This document shows positions 1 through 7,969 of a stretch of DNA of 59,516 nt, piece after piece. The notes beneath the pieces are model-generated. The model had not been told where the DNA came from and did no database searches. It worked only from the letters and a program-made list of their open reading frames with translations. Location of the stretch: positions 5,262 to 64,777 of the forward strand of contig JAJZDI010000019.1 in the NCBI GenBank assembly GCA_021806045.1, in the 5' to 3' direction. A program made the translations under genes and the position numbers. The stretch is from Actinomycetes bacterium. Its GTDB lineage: Bacteria; Actinomycetota; Acidimicrobiia; Acidimicrobiales; RAAP-2. Positions within the stretch are counted from its first letter, which is position 1, and every line of letters starts with the position of its first letter.

Positions 1-102
1 CATGAGGTGCTGGCCTCGGCGGAGATGGAGCCGGGCACCGACGACGGCGCGGCGGGGCCGGAAGGGGAGTCGCCGGGCGACGGGGGCGGCACCGGCGGGT
101 AG
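1..102 (+). CDS. C-terminal tail of an unidentified protein (5' truncated)
   Basis: Frame 1 is open from the window edge to a TAG stop, giving 33 residues that begin HEVLASAEMEPGTDD and end in a Gly/Asp/Glu-rich tail. Acidic, glycine-rich tails are common on proteins of this genome (compare trigger factor and S2 here). The gene would converge on the minus-strand propeller gene, with stops 25 bases apart. Too little remains to name a function, and a chance open frame cannot be excluded in DNA this GC-rich. Confidence 0.45.
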   Translation, partial: HEVLASAEMEPGTDDGAAGPEGESPGDGGGTGG

Positions 103-127
103 GCGATCCGGCGGGTGGGCGGTCCGG

Positions 128-2209
128 TCAGCCCGTCGTCGGGTGGGTCGGGGTGATGCCACCCGGCTGCAGGATGTCGAACCCGTCGGGCGTGTTCAGC
201 ATGCCGACCGCCGTCCCCGACGTTCCCGTGAGCCCGTACTGCCACACGATCTGGTTGGTGGCGGGGTCGATGACGACGATCCGGTCGTTGTGGTCGTCGT
301 TCGCCATGATGAGGCCGTTGGGCAGCCGCTCGGCCAGCGACGGCCGCTTCAGCATGCCGTCCCCCGAGGTCACGTCGTACTCCCACGAGATGGTGCCGGC
401 CCGGTTGAACTCGAGGATCCGGCCCTCGGCCGGCGGGTCGTAGTCGCACAGCAGGTAGAGGTCGGACCCGATCTGCTGGGGGTCGGACGGGTAGTTGACC
501 GACGGGAGCTGCACCGACCACACCACCTTGCCCGCCGGCGTGTACTCGTCGATGTACGAGCCGTTGATCTCGGAGACGAGGAGGTTGCCGTCGGCCAGTG
601 GGGTGTCGCCGTTCGGGTAGGCGAGCGACGTGCCGAGCACGTGGGCGTCGGTGCCGTTACCGATCTGCCCGGTCACCTGGCCGGACGGGGAGAGGAAGAG
701 GATCCGGTTGTTGGACGCGTCGGCCACGGTGATGGTGCCGTTCTTCAACAGGTAGGCGTCGTCCGGCTGGTCGAGGTAGCCGGGGGCCGCGCCGGCCACC
801 CCCGGGTGGCCGTACTGCCAGAGGATCTTCCCCGACGGGTAGCCGATCTCGACGATGGTGTTGTTGTTCTCCTGGTTGGAGATGATGCCGGTGCCGTGGT
901 GGATGAAGAAGGCGTCGTCGGGGAAGTAGAAGCCCCCCGGTGGCGGCGGCATGGTGGGTGAGGGGTACTGCCAGGTCAGGGTCCGGTCGGGCCCCATGGC
1001 GAGCAGGCGGTCGTTGCCGCGGTCGGCGATGAGGAGCGTGCCGGTGAAGGGCGCACCTGCGGACGCCGACCCGGCCGGCCCCCCGTAGGGGCTGACGCGG
1101 AGGGACAGCACGCTCTGGAGGGGTCCGGACGCCATGCCGGCCTGGTCGGGACCCGACTGGGCGGTCACCTCGCCGCCGACGATGTAGCCGATGGCGCCTG
1201 CGCCCGAGCCCACCGTCGCATAGCCGCCGAACGCCTCGGCCTGTGGGAGCAGCCCGGCGGCGAGCACGGCACCGGTGGTGGGCACGAAGGCGTCGATGGT
1301 CGTGAGCGTGTTCCCACCGGGCACCTGACCGCCGGCCACGTAGACGGCGCCGGCGATGGCGAAGGCGGCCCCCCCGTAGCTCGCTTGGGGAAGGTGGCCG
1401 ACGACGGTGGCACGGTGGGTGGCCGGGTCGACCCGCTGGATGTCATCCGTGGCCACCGTCCCCGACGCGGACGCCGTTTGGCCCCCGAAGAGGTAGAGGT
1501 CCCCCCCGAAGGCGGCCACGGCCGGGTAGCGGACGGGCACGGGCAGCGTGGCGACGGTGGTGAAGGCGGTGCCGTCGGTCGTGGCGAGGACCGTGGATTG
1601 CCACGTCGTCCCGTTGTAGCCGCCGACCAGGTAGGCGGTGGAGCCGATGGTGGCCGCGGCCAGGTCGGAGCGGGGCGCGGGCAGCAGGCCCCCGGCCTGG
1701 CCGGTCGCGCTCCCGGCCGGCGGGACCGAGGGGAGTGGGATCGACTGGACGGTGGCCGTCGTCGCCGGCGATCCGCCGCCGAAGACGAACGCCGTGGATC
1801 CGAGGACGGCGCCGGCGCCGTCGTGTACCGGGTCGGGCAGCGTCCCCGCCGCGCTGAGCGTCCCGTTCGACGTGTCGAGGGTGTACACGCCGTCGACCGA
1901 GCCGCCCGACGCGTCGAGCCCACCGAGAATGGCCAGGTTGGTCCCGTCGGCCACGACGGCCTCCCGGGAGATGGGTGCCCGCAGTTGCCATGGCTCGACA
2001 CCGGCCTCGATGGACGGGGGTGCGCTGGGCCTGCGGTGGAGCGCCGCCGTGCGGGCCGAGGAATTGGCCGTGCCGCTGCCCCCGTTGCACGATACGAAGA
2101 CCGCTCCGACCAGGACGACGATGGCCGCGCTTGCGAGGAAGGCTCGCCGGCGCCGCCTCCGGCGTTGTGAGCGAAGGACGCGGGCGTGTCGGAAGGGCTC
2201 CCCAGGCAC
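128..2209 (-). CDS. Exported two-propeller protein (kelch repeats followed by NHL/PQQ-like repeats)
   Basis: The 693-residue protein has an Arg-rich N-terminus (seven Arg) running into RRAFLASA and a hydrophobic stretch ending at Cys41. This resembles a Tat signal with a poor lipobox (FVSC), or a signal anchor. Residues about 70-375 carry kelch-type blades with GG pairs (YLVGGYNG, YLFGGQ, YVAGGQ). Residues about 385-685 carry NHL/PQQ-like blades (ADRGNDRLL, ADASNNRILF, ANDDHNDRIVVID). The result is probably two beta-propellers outside the membrane. The start is GTG. It lies 17 bases after the hydrolase gene on the same strand and is probably cotranscribed. No catalytic residues are evident; a binding or structural role is inferred. 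Confidence 0.85.
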   Translation of the reverse strand: MPGEPFRHARVLRSQRRRRRRRAFLASAAIVVLVGAVFVSCNGGSGTANSSARTAALHRRPSAPPSIEAGVEPWQLRAPISREAVVADGTNLAILGGLDASGGSVDGVYTLDTSNGTLSAAGTLPDPVHDGAGAVLGSTAFVFGGGSPATTATVQSIPLPSVPPAGSATGQAGGLLPAPRSDLAAATIGSTAYLVGGYNGTTWQSTVLATTDGTAFTTVATLPVPVRYPAVAAFGGDLYLFGGQTASASGTVATDDIQRVDPATHRATVVGHLPQASYGGAAFAIAGAVYVAGGQVPGGNTLTTIDAFVPTTGAVLAAGLLPQAEAFGGYATVGSGAGAIGYIVGGEVTAQSGPDQAGMASGPLQSVLSLRVSPYGGPAGSASAGAPFTGTLLIADRGNDRLLAMGPDRTLTWQYPSPTMPPPPGGFYFPDDAFFIHHGTGIISNQENNNTIVEIGYPSGKILWQYGHPGVAGAAPGYLDQPDDAYLLKNGTITVADASNNRILFLSPSGQVTGQIGNGTDAHVLGTSLAYPNGDTPLADGNLLVSEINGSYIDEYTPAGKVVWSVQLPSVNYPSDPQQIGSDLYLLCDYDPPAEGRILEFNRAGTISWEYDVTSGDGMLKRPSLAERLPNGLIMANDDHNDRIVVIDPATNQIVWQYGLTGTSGTAVGMLNTPDGFDILQPGGITPTHPTTG

Positions 2210-2226
2210 GGCCCCTGTCTAGTCGG

Positions 2227-3348
2227 CTACGTCGCCCGCCGGGGGGCACCCTCCGCCGCGTCGCCGGCGCCCGGTCCGACGCCCGGTCCGGTGCCCGGTC
2301 CGGTGCCGGCCAACCAGAATCGGGCGGGGTCAGGCCCGGTGCGCTCCACCCGCCCCTCGAGCTCGAGGTAGACGCAGTGGGCCATGGTCTCGCCGTTGGC
2401 CTGGCGCTGCATGAAGGGCTCGATCTCCTCCCACGGTCTCGACCAATTGAGCCCGACCGTGATCTCCCACGCGCTCGCACCGGGTCGGGAGGCGAGCACC
2501 GCCTCGATCTCGGACAGGCGCTCGTCGTGGTGGCGGACGATCTCCTCCACCCGGGCGGGGAGACCGGCGAAGCGGTACTCGTGGGCGGGCAGGACCTCGT
2601 CAGCCGGGAGGTCGCGGACCTTGCGGAGCGAGTCGAGGTAGTCGCCGAGCGGGTTCGGGAACTGCTGGGCGTGGACGGAGATGTTGGGTGTGATCCGGGG
2701 GAGGATGTGGTCGCCCGAGAGGAGGAGGCGCCGGTCGTCGCTGTAGAAGCAGACGTGCCCGGGCGAGTGCCCGGGTGTCCAGATGGTCCGGAGGTCCCAG
2801 CCCGGCAGTTCGATGCGGGAGCCGTCCTCGAATTGGACATCGGGCTCGGCCATGGTGACGAAGGACTTGACCACCATGGAGGCGAAGGCCAGGTCGGGGA
2901 GCTTGTCGGCGGGGACCCCCGATTCGCCCAGGAACGCCGTCATCTCCGCCAGGAGCTCGTCGGTGTCGCCGTAGCGGGGGCCGATCATCGCCGCGTCGGC
3001 GGGGTGCAGCCCGATCCACGCCCCCGAAGCCTCCCGCACCCGGCCGGCCAGGCCGTAGTGGTCCGGATGGATGTGGGTGACGAGGACGGCTCGCACGTCC
3101 GTGATGCTGCCCCCGGCCTGGGCCAGCCCGGCGGTGAGGGCACGCCATGCGTCGTCGGTGTTCCAGCCGGCGTCGACCAGTGCGATCCCGCCGCCGGCCA
3201 GCTCGAGGGCGTAGACGAGGACATAGCGGAGCGGGTTGTCGGGGATGGGCACCGGGATCGACCACAACCCGGGCCGGACCTCTTCGACCGGCGGCAGGAC
3301 GCGCCGTTCCCACGCATCCTTCTGGGCGGTCCCTGTCGTCTGGATCAT
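2227..3348 (-). CDS. Metallo-beta-lactamase-fold hydrolase
   Basis: A 373-residue MBL-fold enzyme with the zinc signature THIHPDHYG (HxHxDH). Further metal ligands are plausible in TPGHSPGHVC, LLSGDH and LPAHEY, in family order. It resembles the glyoxalase II-like/MBL hydrolases with a C-terminal helical region, so hydrolysis of a thioester, lactone or phosphodiester is possible; the substrate cannot be read. I prefer the ATG at 3348 because TACCGT lies seven bases upstream, as at other starts here. An ATG at 3384 would add 12 residues. It is the first gene of a probable two-gene unit with the propeller protein. Confidence 0.88.
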   Translation of the reverse strand: MIQTTGTAQKDAWERRVLPPVEEVRPGLWSIPVPIPDNPLRYVLVYALELAGGGIALVDAGWNTDDAWRALTAGLAQAGGSITDVRAVLVTHIHPDHYGLAGRVREASGAWIGLHPADAAMIGPRYGDTDELLAEMTAFLGESGVPADKLPDLAFASMVVKSFVTMAEPDVQFEDGSRIELPGWDLRTIWTPGHSPGHVCFYSDDRRLLLSGDHILPRITPNISVHAQQFPNPLGDYLDSLRKVRDLPADEVLPAHEYRFAGLPARVEEIVRHHDERLSEIEAVLASRPGASAWEITVGLNWSRPWEEIEPFMQRQANGETMAHCVYLELEGRVERTGPDPARFWLAGTGPGTGPGVGPGAGDAAEGAPRRAT

Positions 3349-3458
3349 CGCCTGCACGGTACACGGAGCCTCGTCGTGGGCCACATTGCCGACCGCTCAC
3401 CCCGCTTTCCACGTTGTGCGAACGGTGTGCAATCCGACCAGCCAACCTGCAAATTCTG

Positions 3459-3487
3459 TTGACCTGCTCCGCGCCGCTGCCTAGCAT
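3459..3487 (+). promoter_or_regulatory. Sigma70-type promoter of the PAS-GGDEF-EAL gene
   Basis: TTGACC (3459-3464) and TAGCAT (3482-3487) are separated by 17 bases. This is the best consensus-like promoter in the window. Transcription would start near 3494, leaving a leader of about 170 bases with an inverted repeat at 3547-3571. Confidence 0.6.
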
Positions 3488-3546
3488 TGCCGTTCATCAG
3501 GGGGGCAGTTCCCTCGAGACATTGCATTGGCGTCAACGTCAGCTGG

Positions 3547-3571
3547 TTCGGAACGGCTCAATGGTTCCGAA
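3547..3571. repeat. Inverted repeat in the leader of the GGDEF-EAL gene
   Basis: TTCGGAAC (3547-3554) is repeated as its perfect reverse complement GTTCCGAA (3564-3571) around a 9-base loop. It lies between the predicted promoter and the coding start, so it could be an operator or an RNA hairpin. I found no match to the c-di-GMP riboswitch motifs I know. Confidence 0.55.
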
Positions 3572-3666
3572 GGGGTTTGACACACACCGTAGTGATCTGG
3601 GATCGGTCCGGCGGGCAGCCGAAGTCCGTACCGGCCCGGAGAGAGCACGACAGGAGTGTCAGGTTG

Positions 3667-5487
3667 GTGGATCGGGTTGCAGCAGGCGATGGGGAGGGCG
3701 ACCGGGGCGACCCGGTCGTGCCGCTGTCATCCGCCCTCGGCAAGGTTCCGTCGGGCGCGCTCGAAGCTGAGCTCGACGCATGGCGCACCCGGTTCGCCCA
3801 GGTGGTCGGGGTCTGTCGCGATGCGTTCATCGAGATCGACAGCGACGCCCGGGTCACGGAGTGGAATCAGCGGGCCACCGACGTGCTGGGTTGGGAGCGC
3901 CACGAGGTCATCGGCCGGCTGGCGACCGAGACGTTCCTCCGGGAGGAGTACGTCCGCTCGACGTTCCACTCGGTCGGGCGCACCTACCGTGAGCTCCTGC
4001 ACCAGATGGGACGGGGCATCGACCTCCACGGCGGCCAGGAGGTGGAGCTGGTCCACAAGGACGGCCACATGGTGGTGGCCACCGGCTCGGTTTTCGTCAG
4101 CTCGTACGGCGATGACTTCCGGATCGGGGGCTTCGTCCACGATCTGACCGAGGAGAAGGCGGCCGAGGAGGCCCTGGCCCACGCGTACCTCCACGACTCG
4201 CTCACCGGTCTGCCCAACCGCTCGATGTTCAGCTACCGCCTGGCCTACGCGGTGGCCAAGGCCAGGGGCGTGCCCGACAGTGTGGCGGTGGTCCTCCTCG
4301 ACCTGGACCGGTTCAAGTCGATCAACGACTCCATGGGGCACGAGGTCGGCGACGGGATCCTGGTCACCGTGGCCGATCGCCTACGGGCATCCGATGGCGT
4401 GGCCGAGGTCATCGCCCGCTTCGGCGGCGACGAGTTCCTGGTCCTCTTCGAATGCGGTGAATCGAGCGCCGAGGAGGTCGCCGTTGCCTTCGCCGAGCGG
4501 GCGCTGCAGGCGCTGGCCGCGCCGTTCCCGGTGGAGCGGGGCGAGGTGTTCCTCACCGCGTCGGTGGGGATCGCCACCACGACCGAGTCGGTGAACGAGG
4601 CGACCACCCTGCTCTCCAATGCCGAAGCCGCCATGTACCAGGCCAAGCAGCGGGGCGGGTCGAGCGTCGAGGTCTTCGGCGAGGCGATGCGCATCGAGGT
4701 ACTCGATCGCATGACCACCGAGCACTCCCTGTACCGGGCGCTCGAGCGCAGCGAGCTGATGCTCTACTACCAGCCGGTGGTGGAGATCAACGGGAGCGGC
4801 GCCGTCGGTGTCGAGGCACTCATCCGGTGGCAGCACCCGGAGCAGGGCCTGGTCGCGCCATACCGCTTCATCCCCGTTGCAGAGGAGAGTGGCCTGATCA
4901 TCCCCATCGGCGCCTGGGTCCTCGAGGAGGCGTGCCATCAGCTGCGCGACTGGCAGCACGGCGGCCGGACGGGCCCGACGAGCTCGGTGGAGGTGAACCT
5001 GTCAGCGCGTCAGATCGACCACCCGGAGATCGTGGAGACGGTGGAGCGGATCCTTTCCACGACGGGGCTGCCGCCGGCGAACCTCACCCTCGAGATCACC
5101 GAGAGCGCCCTCATGCGCGACGCGGCGTCCGCGCTCGACGTCCTGCGGGCCCTGAAGGGCATCGGCGTCTCGCTCGCCATCGACGACTTCGGAACCGGCT
5201 ACTCCTCCCTCAGCTACCTCCAGCGCTTCCCGCTCGACGTGCTGAAGGTCGACAAGTCGTTCGTCGACGAGCTGGGCGTGAGCCCGGAGGGATCTGAGAT
5301 CGTCGCCGCCGTCATCAACCTGGCCCACGCGCTGGGCCTTCGGGTGGTGGCCGAAGGCGTGGAGACCGAGCAGCAGCTGGAGGTCCTCCAACAGCTCCAG
5401 TGCGATTTCGCCCAGGGGTACCTCTTCTCCCGTCCCGTCCCTGCGTCCGAGCTGGTCGGCGACCCCCGCTTCTCCATCGGCGCGTGA
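3667..5487 (+). CDS. PAS-GGDEF-EAL c-di-GMP signalling protein
   Basis: The start is set at GTG 3667, preceded by AGGAG at 3652-3656; TTG 3664 is an alternative. The longer open frame upstream lacks domain character. The protein has about 606 residues: a PAS domain (about 38-162), GGDEF (about 175-335) with an intact RFGGDEF, and EAL (about 345-600). The EAL part keeps EALIRW, VNLSARQ, EITES, DDFGTGYSS and AEGVET, so both cyclase and phosphodiesterase activity look possible. The RxxD autoinhibitory site is not at the canonical five-residue spacing before GGDEF. There are no membrane segments, so it is a cytoplasmic sensor. It has its own promoter and is divergent from the MBL hydrolase. Confidence 0.95.
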   Translation: MDRVAAGDGEGDRGDPVVPLSSALGKVPSGALEAELDAWRTRFAQVVGVCRDAFIEIDSDARVTEWNQRATDVLGWERHEVIGRLATETFLREEYVRSTFHSVGRTYRELLHQMGRGIDLHGGQEVELVHKDGHMVVATGSVFVSSYGDDFRIGGFVHDLTEEKAAEEALAHAYLHDSLTGLPNRSMFSYRLAYAVAKARGVPDSVAVVLLDLDRFKSINDSMGHEVGDGILVTVADRLRASDGVAEVIARFGGDEFLVLFECGESSAEEVAVAFAERALQALAAPFPVERGEVFLTASVGIATTTESVNEATTLLSNAEAAMYQAKQRGGSSVEVFGEAMRIEVLDRMTTEHSLYRALERSELMLYYQPVVEINGSGAVGVEALIRWQHPEQGLVAPYRFIPVAEESGLIIPIGAWVLEEACHQLRDWQHGGRTGPTSSVEVNLSARQIDHPEIVETVERILSTTGLPPANLTLEITESALMRDAASALDVLRALKGIGVSLAIDDFGTGYSSLSYLQRFPLDVLKVDKSFVDELGVSPEGSEIVAAVINLAHALGLRVVAEGVETEQQLEVLQQLQCDFAQGYLFSRPVPASELVGDPRFSIGA

Positions 5488-5489
5488 CC

Positions 5490-5509
5490 GGCCGCCTTCG
5501 GCGGTGGCC
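5490..5509. terminator. Hairpin between convergent genes
   Basis: CCGCC-TTC-GGCGG (5492-5504) follows the stop of the GGDEF-EAL gene. Flanking GGCC blocks can extend it, with a bulge. It lies between two convergent genes, so it may terminate in both directions. There is no T-tract. Confidence 0.4.
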
Positions 5510-5545
5510 CGCCCGCCCGGACCGGTGCCGTGACGGCCTGAGGGA

Positions 5546-6097
5546 TCAGTAGCGCTCGAGGCGGTCGACGAGGAGGGGAACCTGGACCACCGATCGGACG
5601 TCGGTGCGGCAGTGGCTGCACACGAGCGCGCCGGGCGCCACGGGGGCGCCGCACGACGGGCACTGCGACGCCCCGACAGTGGCACTCCCGTCGACCTGGA
5701 GGTCCCAGAACTCGCCGGTCATGCTCTCCGAGCCGTCGGCGCTCCTCGCCGCCACCACGACGTGGATCCGGATCCGGGGCTGGCCGTTGCGGACCGGGGC
5801 CCCGACCAGGTGGACGGTGGCCGATTCGGGCGTGGCGCCGCCCAGCGACCCGGCGAAGCGCTCGCACTGGGCCACCACCGGATCGGCGAAGGTGCCCCGG
5901 AGGAGGCCGGCGTCGCCCGAGGCGTCGGCCGCGAAGACGAGAGGGACGGCGCTTCCCACCATGGCGGCGACCGCATCCAGCGGGACGGCTGGCGTCACGC
6001 CGGCGGCCGCCGAGAACTCGGACGTGATCTCGTCCCACACATCAGGGTTGTCGACGGTGGTGGGCACGGGTGGGAGGGCGACCTGGGTGGAGGTCAT
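5546..6097 (-). CDS. Small protein with Tim44-like region and C-terminal zinc ribbon
   Basis: The 183-residue protein starts at ATG 6097, overlapping the stop of the SPFH gene by 4 bases (ATGA). Residues about 60-140 (FADPVVAQ, IRIHVVVAA, GEFWDLQVD) recall Tim44-like domains, which bind lipids or membranes; this is my pattern match only. Residues about 145-170 form a zinc ribbon, CPSC...CSHC. The upstream partner also ends in a zinc ribbon, so the two probably work together. Function is unknown; a role in membrane stress or membrane-associated assembly is an inference from the SPFH partner. Confidence 0.8.
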   Translation of the reverse strand: MTSTQVALPPVPTTVDNPDVWDEITSEFSAAAGVTPAVPLDAVAAMVGSAVPLVFAADASGDAGLLRGTFADPVVAQCERFAGSLGGATPESATVHLVGAPVRNGQPRIRIHVVVAARSADGSESMTGEFWDLQVDGSATVGASQCPSCGAPVAPGALVCSHCRTDVRSVVQVPLLVDRLERY

Positions 6098-7143
6098 GCG
6101 GGCCCCCCGGCAGCGCCGAGCGCTGCCCCGCAGTTCGGGCAGAAGTGCGCTCCGGGCTCGAGGGCGCTGCCGCACTGCGAGCAGAAGTGCGGTCCGGTGC
6201 CGGACACGGGCGCTGCCGCTGGCGAGGTGCCGGGCGCCGCGGGCATGGGGGGCGGCGGTGCCGTCTGGGTCGGCGCTGGTGCCGCCGGCGCGGCGGCTGG
6301 CACGCCCATCATCATCCCCGCGACGATGGCCGGCTGGCTGCCCACGTTGCCTTCGGCGACCCCTTGGGCGATCTCCAGCGTGGCCTGTGCCCGCACGCCG
6401 GCGTCGAAGGAGCCGGCCAACCCGGCGTACGCCCGTGAGGCGGCGAACTGCTTCAGCTGCTCGGCGTCGGCGTCGGGGACGTTCACGTTCAATTGGGCGA
6501 AGGACGAAAGGGCCAATCCGTAGGGGGCGAGGTGTCGGTTTGCCTCGACCGTGGCCGCGTCGGCTGTGGCTGCCTGCAGCTGGCCCATGGCGAGGACGCC
6601 GTGCTGGGCCACCAGATCGGGGAGCACCACCCGGATGGCCGCCAGGGTCTGGTCCCGAACCCACGTGGAGATGGTCCCGTCGAAGTCGACGGTACCGGAG
6701 GTGCCGGTGAGCCGGGAGAGCAGTGCGGTGGGATCGGTGACTTTGAACGCGAGGTCGCCGAAGACCCGCAGCGACACCACCAGGCCGGTCGGTCCGTCGG
6801 TGAGGTTGTCGATCGGACCTCCGAATTCCTGGTCGACGATGTCGCGCGTGGTCACGAAGTAGAGCTCGGCGTCGTAGTACGCGTCGGCTGTCAGCCGGTC
6901 GACGAGCCACCCCAGGGTCAGGGACGCCCCCTGGTCGAGCTGGTGGCGTCCGGGGCCGAGCACCCCGATGACCGAGCCGAGGTTGGTGAACACGGCCTGG
7001 AAGTCGAGGTCGATGTTGACCTCGGAGTGCTGGATGATCTGCTGGTCGGGCCACTTCCAGACCGTCCGCACCTTCTGGTCGTCCGGCATCTCGATGAAGA
7101 GGCGGGCCACCCCCTTGTCCTTGTGCCCTTCGAACAGCGGCAT
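6094..7143 (-). CDS. SPFH/stomatin-like protein with C-terminal zinc ribbons (COG4260-like)
   Basis: A 349-residue protein whose start (ATG 7143) has a strong AGGAGGGG upstream. Residues 1-270 resemble the SPFH-domain family that includes Bacillus YdjI, with WKWPDQQIIQHSEV near the start and a mixed alpha/beta core to ANRHLAPYGL. A Pro/Ala linker (about 275-310) follows, then a double zinc ribbon, CSQCG and CPNCG. Family members associate with membranes and phage-shock-type responses in Bacillus. It has no transmembrane segment of its own. It overlaps the next gene by 4 bases and follows a small coiled protein. Confidence 0.85.
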   Translation of the reverse strand: MPLFEGHKDKGVARLFIEMPDDQKVRTVWKWPDQQIIQHSEVNIDLDFQAVFTNLGSVIGVLGPGRHQLDQGASLTLGWLVDRLTADAYYDAELYFVTTRDIVDQEFGGPIDNLTDGPTGLVVSLRVFGDLAFKVTDPTALLSRLTGTSGTVDFDGTISTWVRDQTLAAIRVVLPDLVAQHGVLAMGQLQAATADAATVEANRHLAPYGLALSSFAQLNVNVPDADAEQLKQFAASRAYAGLAGSFDAGVRAQATLEIAQGVAEGNVGSQPAIVAGMMMGVPAAAPAAPAPTQTAPPPPMPAAPGTSPAAAPVSGTGPHFCSQCGSALEPGAHFCPNCGAALGAAGGPA

Positions 7144-7213
7144 GTCGCTCCCCTCCTGTGGTCTGGTGTTCCCCGTACCGTGCACCCGCTCCGGCGGCAC
7201 GTCGCCATGTCGG

Positions 7214-7705
7214 CTAGCTGCGGCCGCCCTCCACCAGGTGGCGGAGCGCGGCGATCGCCTCGCGTTCGGCCGAGTTCCGCCGGTCGATGGCGGCGACAAG
7301 CTCGCCGACCCACTCCGGCACGGACTGGTGCACGGTGGCCGTGCCCTGGCCCTCCGCCTTCCGGTCCACGCCGCACCGGAGGGACGTCCCCTCCCTCGCC
7401 ACCCAGTGGCGGCCGTCCCCGACGGTGACCACGATCCGCACGACGCGGTCGTTCTTGCGGTGCAATCGCTCGACGTAGGGGAGGTCGCCCACCAGGCCCC
7501 GGAGGCGCCCGTGGCGCTTCGTCACCTGGACCGGCAGCCCGGGCACGGCCTCCAGGCGCTCGGCCAGGGTGCGCAGCAACGGGTCGAGGTCGTCTGCCTC
7601 GATGCGGAGCATGGCGGCGCTCGTCTCGATGCCGGCTTCGATCCCGGTCCCGGGGCCGGTCTCGGGACCCCCGCTGCGAGATTCCCCGGCACCCCCCTCC
7701 ACCAT
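7214..7705 (-). CDS. Uncharacterised protein upstream of the SPFH gene
   Basis: A 163-residue protein I do not recognise. The N-terminal 30 residues are Gly/Ser/Glu-rich and look disordered. The rest alternates helix and strand (LRIEADDLDPLLRTLAERL, then VVRIVVTVGDG) and ends in a charged helix (RRNSAEREAIAALRHL). The start at ATG 7705 has GGAGG about seven bases away; ATG 7612 (MLRIEADD) is a shorter alternative. It sits 70 bases before the SPFH gene on the same strand and may belong to that operon. No signal peptide or membrane segment is visible. Confidence 0.7.
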   Translation of the reverse strand: MVEGGAGESRSGGPETGPGTGIEAGIETSAAMLRIEADDLDPLLRTLAERLEAVPGLPVQVTKRHGRLRGLVGDLPYVERLHRKNDRVVRIVVTVGDGRHWVAREGTSLRCGVDRKAEGQGTATVHQSVPEWVGELVAAIDRRNSAEREAIAALRHLVEGGRS

Positions 7706-7766
7706 CGCCCAGCCTCCGCGCTCCGGGGACCCCCGTGATCCTCGTGGCCGTCATGGTACATGGCGC

Positions 7767-7808
7767 CCACCGCTCCGACCGGTGCCGTCCACCGCTCCGA
7801 CCGGTGCC
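7767..7808. repeat. Two tandem 20-base repeats, each a potential hairpin
   Basis: A 20-base unit (CACCG-CTCCGAC-CGGTG with flanking C's) occurs at 7767-7786 and 7789-7808. The two copies are identical and two bases apart, and each can fold as a 5-bp stem with a 7-base loop. They lie 33-74 bases beyond the 3' end of the minus-strand tRNA-Pro, so they could end or process its transcript. There is no T-tract. Confidence 0.6.
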
Positions 7809-7840
7809 AACCCCGGACCGAGCCCGTCGGCGCTCGACGT

Positions 7841-7914
7841 CGGGGAGACCGGATTCGAACCGGCGACCTCCTGCTCCCAAAGCAGGCGCGCTAACCAAGC
7901 TGCGCCACTCCCCG
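7841..7914 (-). tRNA. tRNA-Pro (anticodon UGG)
   Basis: The 74-base minus-strand cloverleaf has acceptor CGGGGAG/CTCCCCG (7 bp), D-arm GCGC...GCGC, anticodon stem CCTGC/GCAGG around loop TTTGGGA (anticodon TGG), and T-arm GCCGG-TTCGAAT-CCGGT. CCA is not encoded. All standard stems pair. It lies between the minus-strand uncharacterised gene and the divergent Ppx/GppA gene. Confidence 0.96.
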
Positions 7915-7969
7915 TCTGGACCGGCCCGATGCTCGCCGCCGGCTGGGCCTACCGTATAGCGTTCCGCCG

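Noticed and set aside
3577-3605. TTGACA at 3577-3582 as a second promoter
   Set aside because: No acceptable -10 hexamer lies 16-19 bases downstream.
3487-3666. A 60-codon upstream extension of the PAS-GGDEF-EAL protein
   Set aside because: It would begin inside the predicted promoter and cross the inverted repeat. The AGGAG at 3652-3656 supports a start at 3664-3667.
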